This document shows, piece by piece, positions 22,689-33,138 of a stretch of 64,000 bases of DNA (position 1 is the first letter of the stretch; each line of letters begins with the position of its first letter). The stretch is taken from positions 1 to 64,000 of the forward strand of contig NJFT01000063.1 in assembly GCA_002221725.1 (NCBI GenBank). The letters run 5' to 3'. This DNA comes from Scedosporium boydii (lineage: Eukaryota; Ascomycota; Sordariomycetes; Microascales; Microascaceae). The notes under the pieces were generated by a model, which was given only the letters and a program-made list of their open reading frames with translations, was not told where the DNA came from and did not search any database. The position numbers were made by a program, and so were the translations under genes.

Positions 22689-24074
22689 ATGACTAGAGTC
22701 AGAGTTGTTGAGGGTTCGTGTTGGCCCTGCAAGAAGCGCCGCATCAAGTGCGACCTTACTAGGCCCGTCTGCCATCGGTGCCTTAGGAACGGATCCACCT
22801 GCGACTACAACACACGCTTGATTCGCTGGAGCACGCGCCCAAGTGTTCGTGTGATGCCGATTATTCATCAGGTTTCCGGATTTGGTCAGGACGGCCTCTC
22901 CATCGCCGAGAAGGGTGCGTTGGATTATTTCCGTGGTCGAGTTTGGCCTCTCCTCCAGACCTTAGCGGAGCCATGTGCTCCTCCGCTTCCAGTTGCCATT
23001 ACCCACCGTGTCGTGTTGTTGGCAACATGTATGCTTGCCAACTCTCACCGCGTGCTCCAGGATGGGAAGGAGAGCCGAGGCTCCGGATTCAATGTTATAC
23101 GTCTCGAGTGTTTAGCGGCGATTCGATCGGAAGTTGGCGACTGCTGCTCCGGCGGGAGCACCGAGCCTCTGCTCGTTCTGCTCTTTGCTGTGCTTCTCTT
23201 TTACCTCCATGACGGCTTTATGGAGCTAAACGACGATGCTGCGTCGACTCTGAGCCATCATCAAGGCGTCCTGGCAATCCTTGAACAACTTGGAGGCATC
23301 GAACCCGTCCTTGCCACGAGCCAACAGTCTCTCCAGATGCTCCTCTCTGAGTTCGTGTCGGCCGACCTGACAACGGCGTTACTTCAAGGAACCCCTCCTT
23401 CGTACTCCTCAACCGTGTGGGACGCGATTGATCAAGGTGCAGTCTGGTGGGAGCGAGACCCATTGGGCCGCTACTCTCTTGCTACAGTCTTCCGTGAGAT
23501 GTCTACCATGGCGTTCTACCTCGATTCGCTCAAGAACTCTTGCTGCAATTTAAGCATGGAGGCGATACGGGCATTTGAGGAGAATTTGCGCCCGATATAC
23601 GCACCGATTACCACGCCAATTACGGATGATGGGTCTGATAGCGGATCCGAGACTACTTTGATGAAGAGTCTTAATGGAGCGACGGTTGAAGTAGTTCACG
23701 CCTTTTCTTTGATACGAATTTTTCAGCATACTGCGCTCGTTTACCTTTACAGGGCGATCTGTGGGCTGCCCCTCACCCATCCCTTGGTGCAGCAACATGT
23801 CCAATCTTGCTTGGATTGCATTCTCGACATTGAGCGACCATCGAAAACACTACACTGCGTCATATTCCCACTGTATGTGGTTGGCGCTCATGCCCAATTG
23901 CTCACGCATCGGCAGGCGGTTCTCGACCTGATGGATTTCATTTACGAAAATATGAGGTTCGCGTGCGTCAGGGCTATTGGTCAAGCTGTCCGTGCTATTT
24001 GGGACATGGACTCGATTGATTTGAGTTGGGCTGAGCTGTTTTCCTTCCTTAGTCCTAACGTGCTGGTTCTGTAA
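22689..24074 (+). CDS. Zn2Cys6 fungal transcription factor
   Basis: This is a 461-residue protein in one exon. The binuclear zinc cluster is at the very N-terminus, Cys 11, 14, 21, 28, 31 and 38 (spacing C-X2-C-X6-C-X6-C-X2-C-X6-C, 'WPCKKRRIKC...'), with the basic KKRRIK DNA-contact loop. The remainder has the helical character of the Fungal_trans_2-type regulatory region. The first ATG at 22,689 was chosen; upstream in-frame codons have no ATG close by. It lies between the permease and the aldehyde dehydrogenase of the putative amine-use cluster and is a good candidate for a pathway-specific regulator, but its targets are not known. Confidence 0.9.
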   Translation: MTRVRVVEGSCWPCKKRRIKCDLTRPVCHRCLRNGSTCDYNTRLIRWSTRPSVRVMPIIHQVSGFGQDGLSIAEKGALDYFRGRVWPLLQTLAEPCAPPLPVAITHRVVLLATCMLANSHRVLQDGKESRGSGFNVIRLECLAAIRSEVGDCCSGGSTEPLLVLLFAVLLFYLHDGFMELNDDAASTLSHHQGVLAILEQLGGIEPVLATSQQSLQMLLSEFVSADLTTALLQGTPPSYSSTVWDAIDQGAVWWERDPLGRYSLATVFREMSTMAFYLDSLKNSCCNLSMEAIRAFEENLRPIYAPITTPITDDGSDSGSETTLMKSLNGATVEVVHAFSLIRIFQHTALVYLYRAICGLPLTHPLVQQHVQSCLDCILDIERPSKTLHCVIFPLYVVGAHAQLLTHRQAVLDLMDFIYENMRFACVRAIGQAVRAIWDMDSIDLSWAELFSFLSPNVLVL

Positions 24075-25027
24075 TTACGCTCGGACGTTAATACATGAAT
24101 CCCGTCTTGTGATTATTTAGTACGTCAGGCGTTAAATTTACGTGCCATTCCACCCTAAACAAATTTACGAGCTGACAGTCAATGTCTTCACAAGAGATCA
24201 GCACCCTTATCTTTTTTGATGTTGTAATCATTGCAGATGATTCGTTCTGTCTTGCCCAACGAACCGGTCCACTGAGGTGCAGGGCGATAAGGATCAATTA
24301 ATTGATCATTGTTTGCCTCCGAGTGAGCCGACAATAAGCTACAATAAATGCCGAGGCAAAGGTTTAGTCGAGGCGCTATCAGCTGCACGTTTATCTATTG
24401 AGACATTGAGACCTACAACCTCTCCCTGTTTCTTTCCTCTCACGCCGCAAGATGATCCTCTAATCCAGTGCTTCAGTGCTTAAATAAATCCACCATTGTT
24501 CCAGATAAGTTTAGGAGAAATCCGCTGAAACTAGGGTGGGTATCCCAAAATGGCAACTTTTAAGGCACAGTTACATTGGGATAGACAAGCCTTGTACTAT
24601 GCCCAAAAGGGATAAATTCGAGGCCAACGCCGCTGGTGTGGTCTTATCGAATGCGGAAACATTCAATTTTATGTGCTGCACATCCTGCATCAGGCCCGCT
24701 CTGCCGATCCAGCTGCCGGCGATCTTCCCCGCAGCCGCTTCTTGGCGACTGAGAGGAAGCTGGAGGAAGTCAAATGAAGCAGTGATCAGCAGCCAGACTA
24801 TGCCGGAACAGACTTGTGTATCCGGGACCCAAGGTGCACGTGTCTGACGCCAACGCCAAAACCATTAGCTAACTAAAAAGTCCCACAAGTACTTCAGCTG
24901 CTTTAATGTTTTCTTTTCAGTTCCCGGACCCTCGTCACAGGAAATCACATCGCCCTTACTCTATTCCCACGCTTGAGAGGTCTTGATCCATTGAAAATCC
25001 CTCTTGTCTAAGATCACCACTATCATT
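24075..25027. other. Intergenic / aldehyde dehydrogenase promoter
   Basis: No gene is seen. GATA-type sites occur at 24,285-24,291 (CGATAAG) and 24,503-24,508 (AGATAA), in line with possible nitrogen control of the downstream aldehyde dehydrogenase. A CCAAC/TTTTCAG pyrimidine-rich stretch precedes the start codon. Confidence 0.4.
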
Positions 25028-26651
25028 ATGGCACTCTCTGTAGAGCTTCAGGCTCCTAATGGCCGCCGATATACACAACCTACGGGATTATTCATCGGCA
25101 ATGAATTTGTCCCGTCATCGAGCGGCAGCTCGATCAGTAGTATTGACCCTGCGTAAGTAGCATCTGTGCCAAAAAGACCTGCTTCTTGCTCCTCCGCTAA
25201 GAGATAAATTAGAACGGAAGAGGTCATCACCACTGTCCACGCCGCAGATGCCAACGACGTCGACAAAGCCGTTAAAGTTGCTCACGCCGCTCTCCGTCAC
25301 CCTTCATGGTCCCAACTCTCTGCCACTGACCGGGGCCAGCTGATGATGCGCCTTGCCGACTTGATCGAGGCAAACGGTGAGCTATTTGCAACGATCGAAG
25401 CCTGGGACAACGGTATGCTCTCTCACTAGCCTAACAGGCAAAATGCTCTTGCTGACAATGACAACAATAGGAAAAACGTACAGGGACGCGCTGGAAGGTG
25501 ACGTAGTCGAAGCCGTTACTACAATCCGCTATTACGCTGGCTGGTCGGACAAAATCTTTGGGCAAACTATCAGTACCACGCCTCTCAAGTTTGCCTACAC
25601 GATCCGCCATCCCATCGGCGTGGTTGGCCAGATCATCCCTTGGAACTATCCCCTGGCAATGGCCGCGTGGAAGCTCGGCCCTGCGCTGGCTTGTGGGAAC
25701 ACGGTGGTGATCAAGGCCGCCGAGCAGACCCCACTGAGCATCTTAGTCCTAGCCCGGCTCATCAAGGAAGCCGGCTTCCCGCCCGGTGTGGTGAACGTTA
25801 TCAACGGACTAGGGGCGGAGGCTGGCTCCGCATTAGTGCGACATCCCTTGATTGACAAGATTGCTTTCACGGGATCCACAACAACGGCTGTGCAAATTGG
25901 GATCTCAGCAGCGCAGTCACTGAAAAACGTAACTATCGAGGCAGGGGGCAAGTCACCACTTCTTGTCTTTGATGACGCAGAGTTAGATCAAGCGGTAAAG
26001 TGGTCCCATCTAGGTATCTTCTCGAATCAGGGCCAGATCTGTACGGCAACCTCCCGTATCTTCGTCCATGACGCCATCTATGACGAATTCGTCAGGCGGT
26101 ATCTCGACACTGTTAAGACCGTTAGCAAAGTGGGCAGCCAGTGGGATGATGATACTTATCAGGGTCCTCAGATATCAAAGGCCCAGTATGAACGGATCTT
26201 GCGATATATTGATGTCGGGAAGCAGGAAGGAGCTGTTATCATGACAGGAGGCCATCCTCTGAGTATTGGCCCTAAGGGGAAAGGATTCTTTATCGCCCCG
26301 ACGGTCTTTACAGAGGTCAAGCCATCCATGAGGGTTTTCCGTGAAGAAATTTTTGGCCCAGTGGTTGTTATCTGTCGCTTCAAGACAGAAGATGAGGCTT
26401 TGGCGTTGGCCAACGATTCCACCTACGGCCTTGGATCTGCTGTCTTTACCAGGGACCTAGAGAGGGCCCACAGAGTGGCAGAGCGCCTAGAGACCGGCAT
26501 GGTATGGATTAACAGCAGTCAAGATAGTGACCCGAGAGTGCCATTCGGCGGCGTGAAGCAAAGCGGTATCGGAAGAGAGCTCGGCGAGGCGGGGCTGGAG
26601 GCATATTCACAGATAAAGGCTGTGCACGTGAATATGGGAAGCAAGCTTTAG
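25028..26651 (+). CDS. NAD(P)+ aldehyde dehydrogenase (aminoaldehyde type)
   Basis: Three exons (25,028-25,152; 25,213-25,412; 25,471-26,651) join in frame to 501 residues, the standard length. All hallmarks are present: 'PWNYPLAMAAWKLGPALACGNTVV', the NAD-binding 'FTGSTTT', the general-base Glu265 in 'TIEAGGKSP', the nucleophile Cys299 in 'NQGQICTATSR', and 'EEIFGPVV'. It resembles fungal betaine/aminoaldehyde and general aldehyde dehydrogenases and lacks a targeting peptide, so it is probably cytosolic. Next to a copper amine oxidase, a permease and a regulator, its likely job is to convert the aldehyde made by the oxidase into the acid. Substrate specificity is inferred from context only. 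Confidence 0.92.
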
Positions 26652-28739
26652 GGTGTATGCGTCAGATAGATACAGCATTACCTAGGTAGAATTAAATCAA
26701 GGCTTGTCTTTATATACTTGAAAGGTAGGTGTGAATGTTTCGGCAAGGTCCCGTGCGCACTAGGACCGACCTAGAATAGGAAATAGGAATACTGGAGCAT
26801 CAAAATGATTTTTATATCCGCGACTAGTTTGCAACCAGAACATGAACATCATGGTTAACTTTTGTAAGCGAAAAGGGATTTAAAACCATCATTCCCTTAA
26901 TTAAAGTTCCCAACGCCGCGCACACCACCTTAACAAAGCACATGAGGAAACCTGATCGGCCAAGGAAAGGTCGGGGCGGCGTATTGACTCACAGGATCAA
27001 TATTGAAACAGTGATAATAGATTTGTATGACAGTCTTCAGGGTGTTGTTTAGGATGGTAGAAGAATCGATCAGGGGGAATATTACTCTTATTCAGGGCAA
27101 GAAGATGCGGATCCTGTTCTAGGGCAGGAAGGAAACCATTGAAGGTTTTGGCCGAAAGCCATCACTAATCAGTGCTACTATTGAGCTGGTGTGAGTTAAG
27201 GCATCCGATCTAGCGTTGTCAAACATAATTCTAAACTCTGCACCCACCCGGATTTGGCACTGCGACAATTCGTCTCTCGTCCCTGGACTTCGCCACCTCT
27301 TCGAGGCGACTTACGAGCTCGATCAGCTGCTTGGGGGATCGTGGTGGTCCTCCTTGTAGTGTATCTACTGGTCCCCTTTCAGTCGTCGTCAAACGATAGG
27401 CGACTTAGCAGACCCTCACCTGAAGGCTCTTGAACCGGGATGGTGAGAGGTCTCTAATTATTTGCCGGACCCGGGAGACGCAACCGAAAGTTCGTAGTGC
27501 ATATCCCGCTCTTGTCAAATAACCATAAGTCGAAATGGTCCAATGGTCGTGGAATAGTCGTAACAGCTTCGCGGAGACGTCATGAACTCAGTGATCAATG
27601 GGAATCTGTATCGCGCAGAGTCGCAGACAACGAAACAGAACTGAAGCAATAAGAAGTTTGGTATTGAAGAGTAGAGAAATCTCTATCGCGAGACAGCGCT
27701 GAAACCGAGGGAGATGACTGATCACCTAAAGTCGATGTCTCCGCTGTCGCTATATTTAAAACTGCTAGGTCCTTCTTCTTCCATGCCTCCAGAACCTATT
27801 CTCCCCCTATAGGAATATAAGTGAGGTTGGATGTGTGGCTCTGCTGCTTTTGTCGTGGGCCTCGTGACTTGCGACTCGTTCCTGTGTGGCTCCTGGAATA
27901 CCTACAGCACCACGGGCCGACACACTATCGTCATTGTCGCGGTCCTCACTCTAGATGATCTTCAACTTTATCGTCTCGGATACACTCTTCGCCTTCTCCA
28001 GAACATGTTTTTGTTATGGGGATGTTTTCGATCTGCTTGGCATTTGACGTTTGTCTTCTCCATACCCATTACTGGACTGGAGACTGGAGCTTCCGCCTGC
28101 TTTAGCCCAGGTCGCAAGAGGCCAAGGATGACCTTGTGCACCACTGCCACTTCAACTATCGTCTTGGGGAATCGTGAAATAAGTATGGCGCCCTCTCCGA
28201 TGGATCCGGCACTCTGGAGCGTCAATGTATTATCTCCGTAGAGGGACGGGACTTGGGAGTCTCGTTTGAGCAAACTGCTATGCGGTGCGTTGACATCTCC
28301 GAGATCGCTTTTTCAAACGAATCATCTGGGTCGATACTATTTGCATCGAACAAGAGAGCTCGAAGTAGTGGTCACAAGCGCATCGCATACCAGAAATCGA
28401 GCAGTGTACCGAACGTATGATTTGCTGGGTTGGGTTGGCGCGCCCAGCACTACGCCTAGCTGCCCGCCCCCAGCTATTATACGTTACTGTAGCTCAATGA
28501 TGTACTCTTTTTCGGAATGAGATCTTTACTATTCGGACTAGGAGGTCTCTGCACCCGTTTTAAACGCCCTCTGTCAAGTGCTCGTCGATTTCTTGACGTA
28601 GAGGGCTAGTGGGCCTTGAACAACTTTCCCTTTAATCCTTACTTTCAGAAATGCGAGAATACATTATCGCATCGAAGAGTCGGCTACTTCGATTGTCATT
28701 TGAAGGAAGCCTTCGCGTAGTAAGTTTGGGGGAGGGTTT
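26652..28739. other. Intergenic; possible small unrecognised gene
   Basis: No known family is visible. On the minus strand an open stretch runs from about 27,580 down to 27,400, with codon choice that looks protein-like. It meets a possible intron (GTGAGG... to ...GAAAG, about 27,432-27,387), followed by another open stretch to a stop at 27,231-27,233 containing a charged helical segment. The frames do not join cleanly, so no gene is called. Open frames near 27,830-28,270 on both strands look fortuitous. Confidence 0.35.
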
Positions 28740-29560
28740 CGAAGTGGCTGGATTGGCCTCCAAAGATTTTGGATCTTGTTTTTAGAATCGTGAAAGGGCC
28801 ATCGTTAGTACCCGTAGGCTTTTGCATATATCTCAAATCCTGCCAAGTAGCTGCCTCCGGACTCGTCCTGAAACAGCGGAATATACTTAGTGACCCATTC
28901 CGACCCTGCTTCAACTGTAAACTGGGCCTTTGAGAATTCTCAGTAATCTGGGTACCAACTAGATTCTTCCCAATCGATAACGGCAACAATCACAGGAAAG
29001 GGATTCCGTTAAGATGATGGTATTACTTGCATGGAGATTCAAGTAGGCGAAGACAAACTTAGCGTCGTCCGGGAGTAGTTGTCATTATGTATTAGGATTT
29101 TCTTCAAGAGTAAGACTCGGACGATAAGGCTCCTTTCCTCTTTTTATCATCAAAGAGAGCCAGTCGCGGAAGTCCGGGACGCAAAGCGTTGATCGGAGAC
29201 GGGATATTATCGGAGACGGCGAGCCCATTATCGCGGACGACATGAAAGAGCAGGTTCCAACACGCTCGTCGTAGGGATAGAGTCTCATCGCTCCTCAAGC
29301 GTGGCCCCTTGGACGAACTCCAGCTCCAAGTAAAGGAACATAGTATCTCCGTCAGTAGTCCAGCCATAAATCTTAGGGATGGGCAATTGAGGGAAAATAT
29401 AGCGTAGTGCCCACAGGCATTGTCCTTCAGCGATGGTTACCGCAGGCTCCTTGCCGAATTCACCAGTAGGCCAAGTTGCCCAGAACAGACTGGGGTTGGT
29501 TGAACTTGATCTTAAAATAGTGGTCTTCAGCTGCGTTCTTGGCAATGACAGGGCGTGAAG
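28740..29560 (-). pseudogene. APH/choline-kinase-family phosphotransferase, decayed
   Basis: Reading the minus strand, fragments of a fungal aminoglycoside-phosphotransferase-family (APH) protein appear in order: 'PQLPIPKIYGWTTDGD...LYLEL' with 'GATLEER' (about 29,400-29,285), a middle piece with 'FVFAYLNLHASN' (about 29,060-29,030) corresponding to the catalytic H-x-D-x-x-x-x-N loop, and 'AVIDWEESSWYPDY' (about 28,990-28,950), the metal-binding DxE/D region. The pieces are broken by frame changes and by stops; several TGA stops sit where Trp (TGG) would fit, a G-to-A change consistent with RIP on the other strand. The catalytic loop also appears to read Asn where the family has Asp. The gene should be non-functional. 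Confidence 0.65.
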
Positions 29561-30969
29561 TTATAAGTCTCTTCAAGCTTGTTGGGAACGTCGTAAAACA
29601 GAGGAAGGCTGATTGCAAAAGCGGGGCAGAGGGGAAGGCAGAATACATGCAGAGAGGCCATAAGAAGTGCAATAAATTAAATCGGAGAAGAGCAGTTGTT
29701 TCGTCTTGGGGTATACCACTGCCACTCAAGAACAAGTTTAAAGGTTTCCTCAGATGATAAAACGTAATCTTGTCTCTTCTACACGTAACTTGCATCACCG
29801 GAGCTAGACCTTTGGAAAGAAATGTGAAGATCTGGCGCTCGAATATGGGGAATATGAGGAAATGGAATAGAGGGAGCATTTAGACACTGCAGTTTAGAGG
29901 AAGGAACAGAACGCGGGGGAAAGAAGAAGGGGGGTTCGTGACGGGTCGGGTTACACCAGGCATTATTTGGTTTTTCCCGTCCAAGTAGACATTATTGGCT
30001 GAGACACGACACCCTTTTGGATACCTGTAGCGTTACGATGGCATACCATCACTCATCACTGTCTCCTAATCGAACTCCTTAGTGCTTGACGTCAGCTGGG
30101 ATATTTTTTTACGTTGATCGTGTAATGTCGGACTCAGGCGAAGTCGAATGGCTATGAATAGGGACAAGGTGGTAGGCAAGGGCTCGGCTTCGGGGTTGGG
30201 CTCCCGGAGTTCCTGTTACAGTAGTCTTTAACATCCTGTTTTGGGTGCCGCCTCAAGTTAGGTGCTTTGTGATCATGGCGTCCCGCCTGGCTTTGTCAAC
30301 TTTCTTGACCAAGTCTTGCAGGCCGTCATTCGAAAGCTCGGGTGTTCGGCGAGCCGATCCCTGCCCTTTTCGATTTGCGGTGGACGTCCTAGACCCTTGC
30401 TCTTGCTTGAACACAATGGCACAATATTCTTAATGCTACTTAATATCTGCAGGCGAGATAATATTGAGGACAAGGAATGGTGGCTTTCGACTCATACGAG
30501 ACCTCCCAGTTGGGCCGACCCCGGCTGCTTGCATCTTCTTGGCAACTGAAAAAGTTATTGATGCCCAACGAGCAAGCGGTGGGTGTCTGAACAAGGATGT
30601 GTCTCACAGAGTCACGCACAAAATCGACTGGCAATATGGGAAATGGTATGACCAAACGTCCACCGAGACCTCTGGTTGAAATGGAAGTTGCTTGACTGTG
30701 AGGTAGTTGTCGAAAACATAAACTTATTTGTATTTACCATCTCGCCCGCGAAGTACCGTTTGATTGCGTTTTCCCCCTGAGTTCAAACGCATGTCAAGAA
30801 GCGGTCGATTTTCTCCTTGTCTATTCATTTGACCTACTCACCCCGGCATCCCTATCTTGGAGGTCTTACATCCTATCCTGTCTCGACGCGCGATTAATCG
30901 CCCGGCTCTCTGTGCCTTCACGCAACCCGCCTACTCTCTCTACACAAAGAAGGACAGGCCTTATTCAGC
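29561..30969. other. Intergenic, nothing recognised
   Basis: The open frames here (29,460-29,879 minus; 30,245-30,680 both strands) lack family motifs and overlap each other. The part next to 29,560 may be the decayed 5' end of the APH pseudogene. The ~200 bases before 30,970 are pyrimidine-rich, as expected for a promoter. Confidence 0.45.
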
Positions 30970-31422
30970 ATGGATCCTTCTCCAGAAACTGCGCGCATAA
31001 TCACTCGCAAGAAGCTACAGTACTGCCGGTTCGCCGACACCAACCAGTGGCATCTCTTTGACAATATCTTCCTTCCCGACGCAACCTTCGTATTCGTTGA
31101 TCCACACGGCGCTGTCATCAATGAAGGAGGTGTCAATTACTCCTTCTCGTCGGCTGAAGAGTTCACGGCACATTTCCGCGAGGCCTTCAAGAAAATTCAG
31201 TCGATTCACCTTGTTGGTCCCGGCGAGTTGGAGCAGACAAGCCCCGACGAGGTCAAGGCAATTTGGGGGGTTATTTATCATGCGGGTACGAAGGGAACTG
31301 AGGATGGTTCGCAAGGGACAGGTGGGGGCCACTATCACGAGACTTGGAAACGAAGGGGCGACGATTGGTTTCTTCAAACCTTGAGGATGGAGAGACTGTA
31401 TTGGAAGACATTGGGATCTTAA
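30970..31422 (+). CDS. SnoaL-like (NTF2-fold) protein
   Basis: This intronless 150-residue protein fits a single SnoaL-like/NTF2-like cone fold: an N-terminal helix with 'ITRKKLQYCRFADTNQWHLFDNIFLPDATFVF', a 'GVNYSFSSAEEFTAHFREAF' segment, then beta strands ending in the typical 'GGHYHETWKRRGDDWFLQTLRMER'. Members of this fold include small cyclases, isomerases and dehydratases of secondary metabolism, and also proteins without known activity. It lies 255 bp from the 3' end of a convergent BAHD acyltransferase and 5.6 kb from a broken polyketide synthase, so a former role in a metabolite cluster is possible but not shown. Confidence 0.85.
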   Translation: MDPSPETARIITRKKLQYCRFADTNQWHLFDNIFLPDATFVFVDPHGAVINEGGVNYSFSSAEEFTAHFREAFKKIQSIHLVGPGELEQTSPDEVKAIWGVIYHAGTKGTEDGSQGTGGGHYHETWKRRGDDWFLQTLRMERLYWKTLGS

Positions 31423-31677
31423 TAATCCGAGATCTAGAATACTTGATAGTTGGAGATTTCCCTCGTCATATAACATGGCATCGGACGGAGCAGAGAGAAT
31501 TGAGCGATGCAAATGCTGTCAAGCCGTCCAAAAATGACATTATCCGATCGTTATAGGCTGCACTGGAATACGTCAAATTTTATCCCTTCACATCTGCTCC
31601 CATGAGCTAAGAGGGCCCGGGTTATGGTTGGTTAGTACGCACTCATCACTGCCACGATAACTTTGCCTCAACCACCT

Positions 31678-33138
31678 TTAGTTAGACAATGACTCGGACG
31701 CGACTGCGTGGCTAGCATGTTCGGCGTCCACCCCCCGATATTCAAAATATTCATTCCATTCCGGGTCCTCAATCAGCGTTTGTGCCAGCCTCTTCTCATA
31801 CGAGATAGCGAACTCGCAACCCTCATCCGACTCAGGCGCCATGGAGCGCGGGGGGTATATGATGATGACGCCCTCGGTCACACAATCCAAGAGGTGGCGG
31901 TATGTGATAGGCTTAGCAAACCCAAAGTCTGCGGCAGTAACGTTCGCGTCACGATGGTCGGTTTGGAGGATCGACATGGGCGGCTGCGAGTCTATACGGA
32001 TATTCAAGGCAGTCTTGTCGCGGACCATCGCCACCATGTCTAGGGTCTTGTCGAGGTTCTCCTGGGTGACACTGTCGGTCATCTTCCGGATGTACGATGC
32101 CACCTGGGAAAGCGGCCACCCGGAGATGACCTCAGCCACAGTGGGTTGTGGTACTGGTGCTGTGGGGGAAAGTGCCGCGAACATGACGTTGCCTCGAGTA
32201 CGTACTGGACACTTTGGGCTGTGGAGGCGCCTCCGCATATCGACAGCCTCGGCCCAGAAAATTTTAGACGACAGTTCAGGCTTAAAAATGGGTTCGCGAA
32301 GCCGAGACAGTGTCCGCCAGATGAAGGCCGAGAAAGCGTCATATGTTGAGATCCAGGAGCCGTCGGTGGGTGCAGCTAGCCTCTTCAACTCGGCGGCCTT
32401 GCTCTTTGGCAGATGGAAGAGAAGTGACACGGCCATGTCATGATCGGGGTGGCGTTCAGGTGACGGGGGGCCCTCGACTTGAGCATCCTGAGGCACCTCC
32501 TTCTTTGTGAGGCGCGAGATGTCGAGGCATGCGGGGTCCCAGGTAGGAAAAGCAGTCTGGCCCACGACAGCGTGGCAATTCTCAGCCAGCTGATGAGTAA
32601 AGCCGGCCCAGCCCATAACATCGTTGGCATAGTGGTGATGGTGCATATTGAAAACCAGTCCTCCCTTGACGAAGTTTGCTTTGAAGGCCGAAACCACAGG
32701 GCTGTTATTAGGGTCGGCTTCGGGTTTCTCTCCGTACGTCATCGGATGGACACTCCAGAGTTTCAAGTCACCAAGCGTAACAGCACTGAAGTTGGAGTCT
32801 TCAGTGTCCTCAATGGTGGGATAATTATCCTCCGAGTCGAGCCATTGGACAAAAAGTCGAACAGTGCTGTCCTTCTTCTTCACGAATGAGTGGCCCCCTT
32901 CTGGGTCCTTCTCGATGGTACCACAGAGATGACGGGCTTGGCTGAGAGTCCTCTCCAGGCCTTCTCTCAGCACGGCGACAGCCCTGGTCTTGTCCTCATC
33001 ATCGAGTCTGAAGAACAAGGCATAGTTGTTGTAAGTACAGGCCGTCAGGTAGTCAAGCGTGGAGACTTTGAATCTCTCTTCCTCTGGGTCGTTTTCCCAA
33101 CCAAAAGGGTGGAGATGAAAGACTTCTTGCTTCGGCAT
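31678..33138 (-). CDS. BAHD-type acyltransferase (Tri101-like)
   Basis: This intronless 486-residue protein belongs to the transferase family that includes trichothecene 3-O-acetyltransferase and plant BAHD enzymes, which move an acyl group from CoA to an alcohol or amine. The catalytic HXXXD motif is His169-Tyr-Ala-Asn-Asp173 within 'MHHHHYANDVMGW'. The structural DFGWG-like motif reads 'ADFGFAKP' near residue 400. Typical 'STYDAFSAFIWRTLSR' and 'AEAVDMRRRL' blocks lie between them. Length is normal for the family and no signal peptide is seen. Together with SnoaL, the PTH11-like protein and the polyketide synthase pseudogene it could be a leftover tailoring or self-protection enzyme; the substrate is unknown. 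Confidence 0.9.
   Translation of the reverse strand: MPKQEVFHLHPFGWENDPEEERFKVSTLDYLTACTYNNYALFFRLDDEDKTRAVAVLREGLERTLSQARHLCGTIEKDPEGGHSFVKKKDSTVRLFVQWLDSEDNYPTIEDTEDSNFSAVTLGDLKLWSVHPMTYGEKPEADPNNSPVVSAFKANFVKGGLVFNMHHHHYANDVMGWAGFTHQLAENCHAVVGQTAFPTWDPACLDISRLTKKEVPQDAQVEGPPSPERHPDHDMAVSLLFHLPKSKAAELKRLAAPTDGSWISTYDAFSAFIWRTLSRLREPIFKPELSSKIFWAEAVDMRRRLHSPKCPVRTRGNVMFAALSPTAPVPQPTVAEVISGWPLSQVASYIRKMTDSVTQENLDKTLDMVAMVRDKTALNIRIDSQPPMSILQTDHRDANVTAADFGFAKPITYRHLLDCVTEGVIIIYPPRSMAPESDEGCEFAISYEKRLAQTLIEDPEWNEYFEYRGVDAEHASHAVASESLSN

Noticed and set aside
27831..28520. 136- and 101-codon frames on opposite strands
   Set aside because: No motif on either strand; probably chance open frames in GC-balanced DNA.
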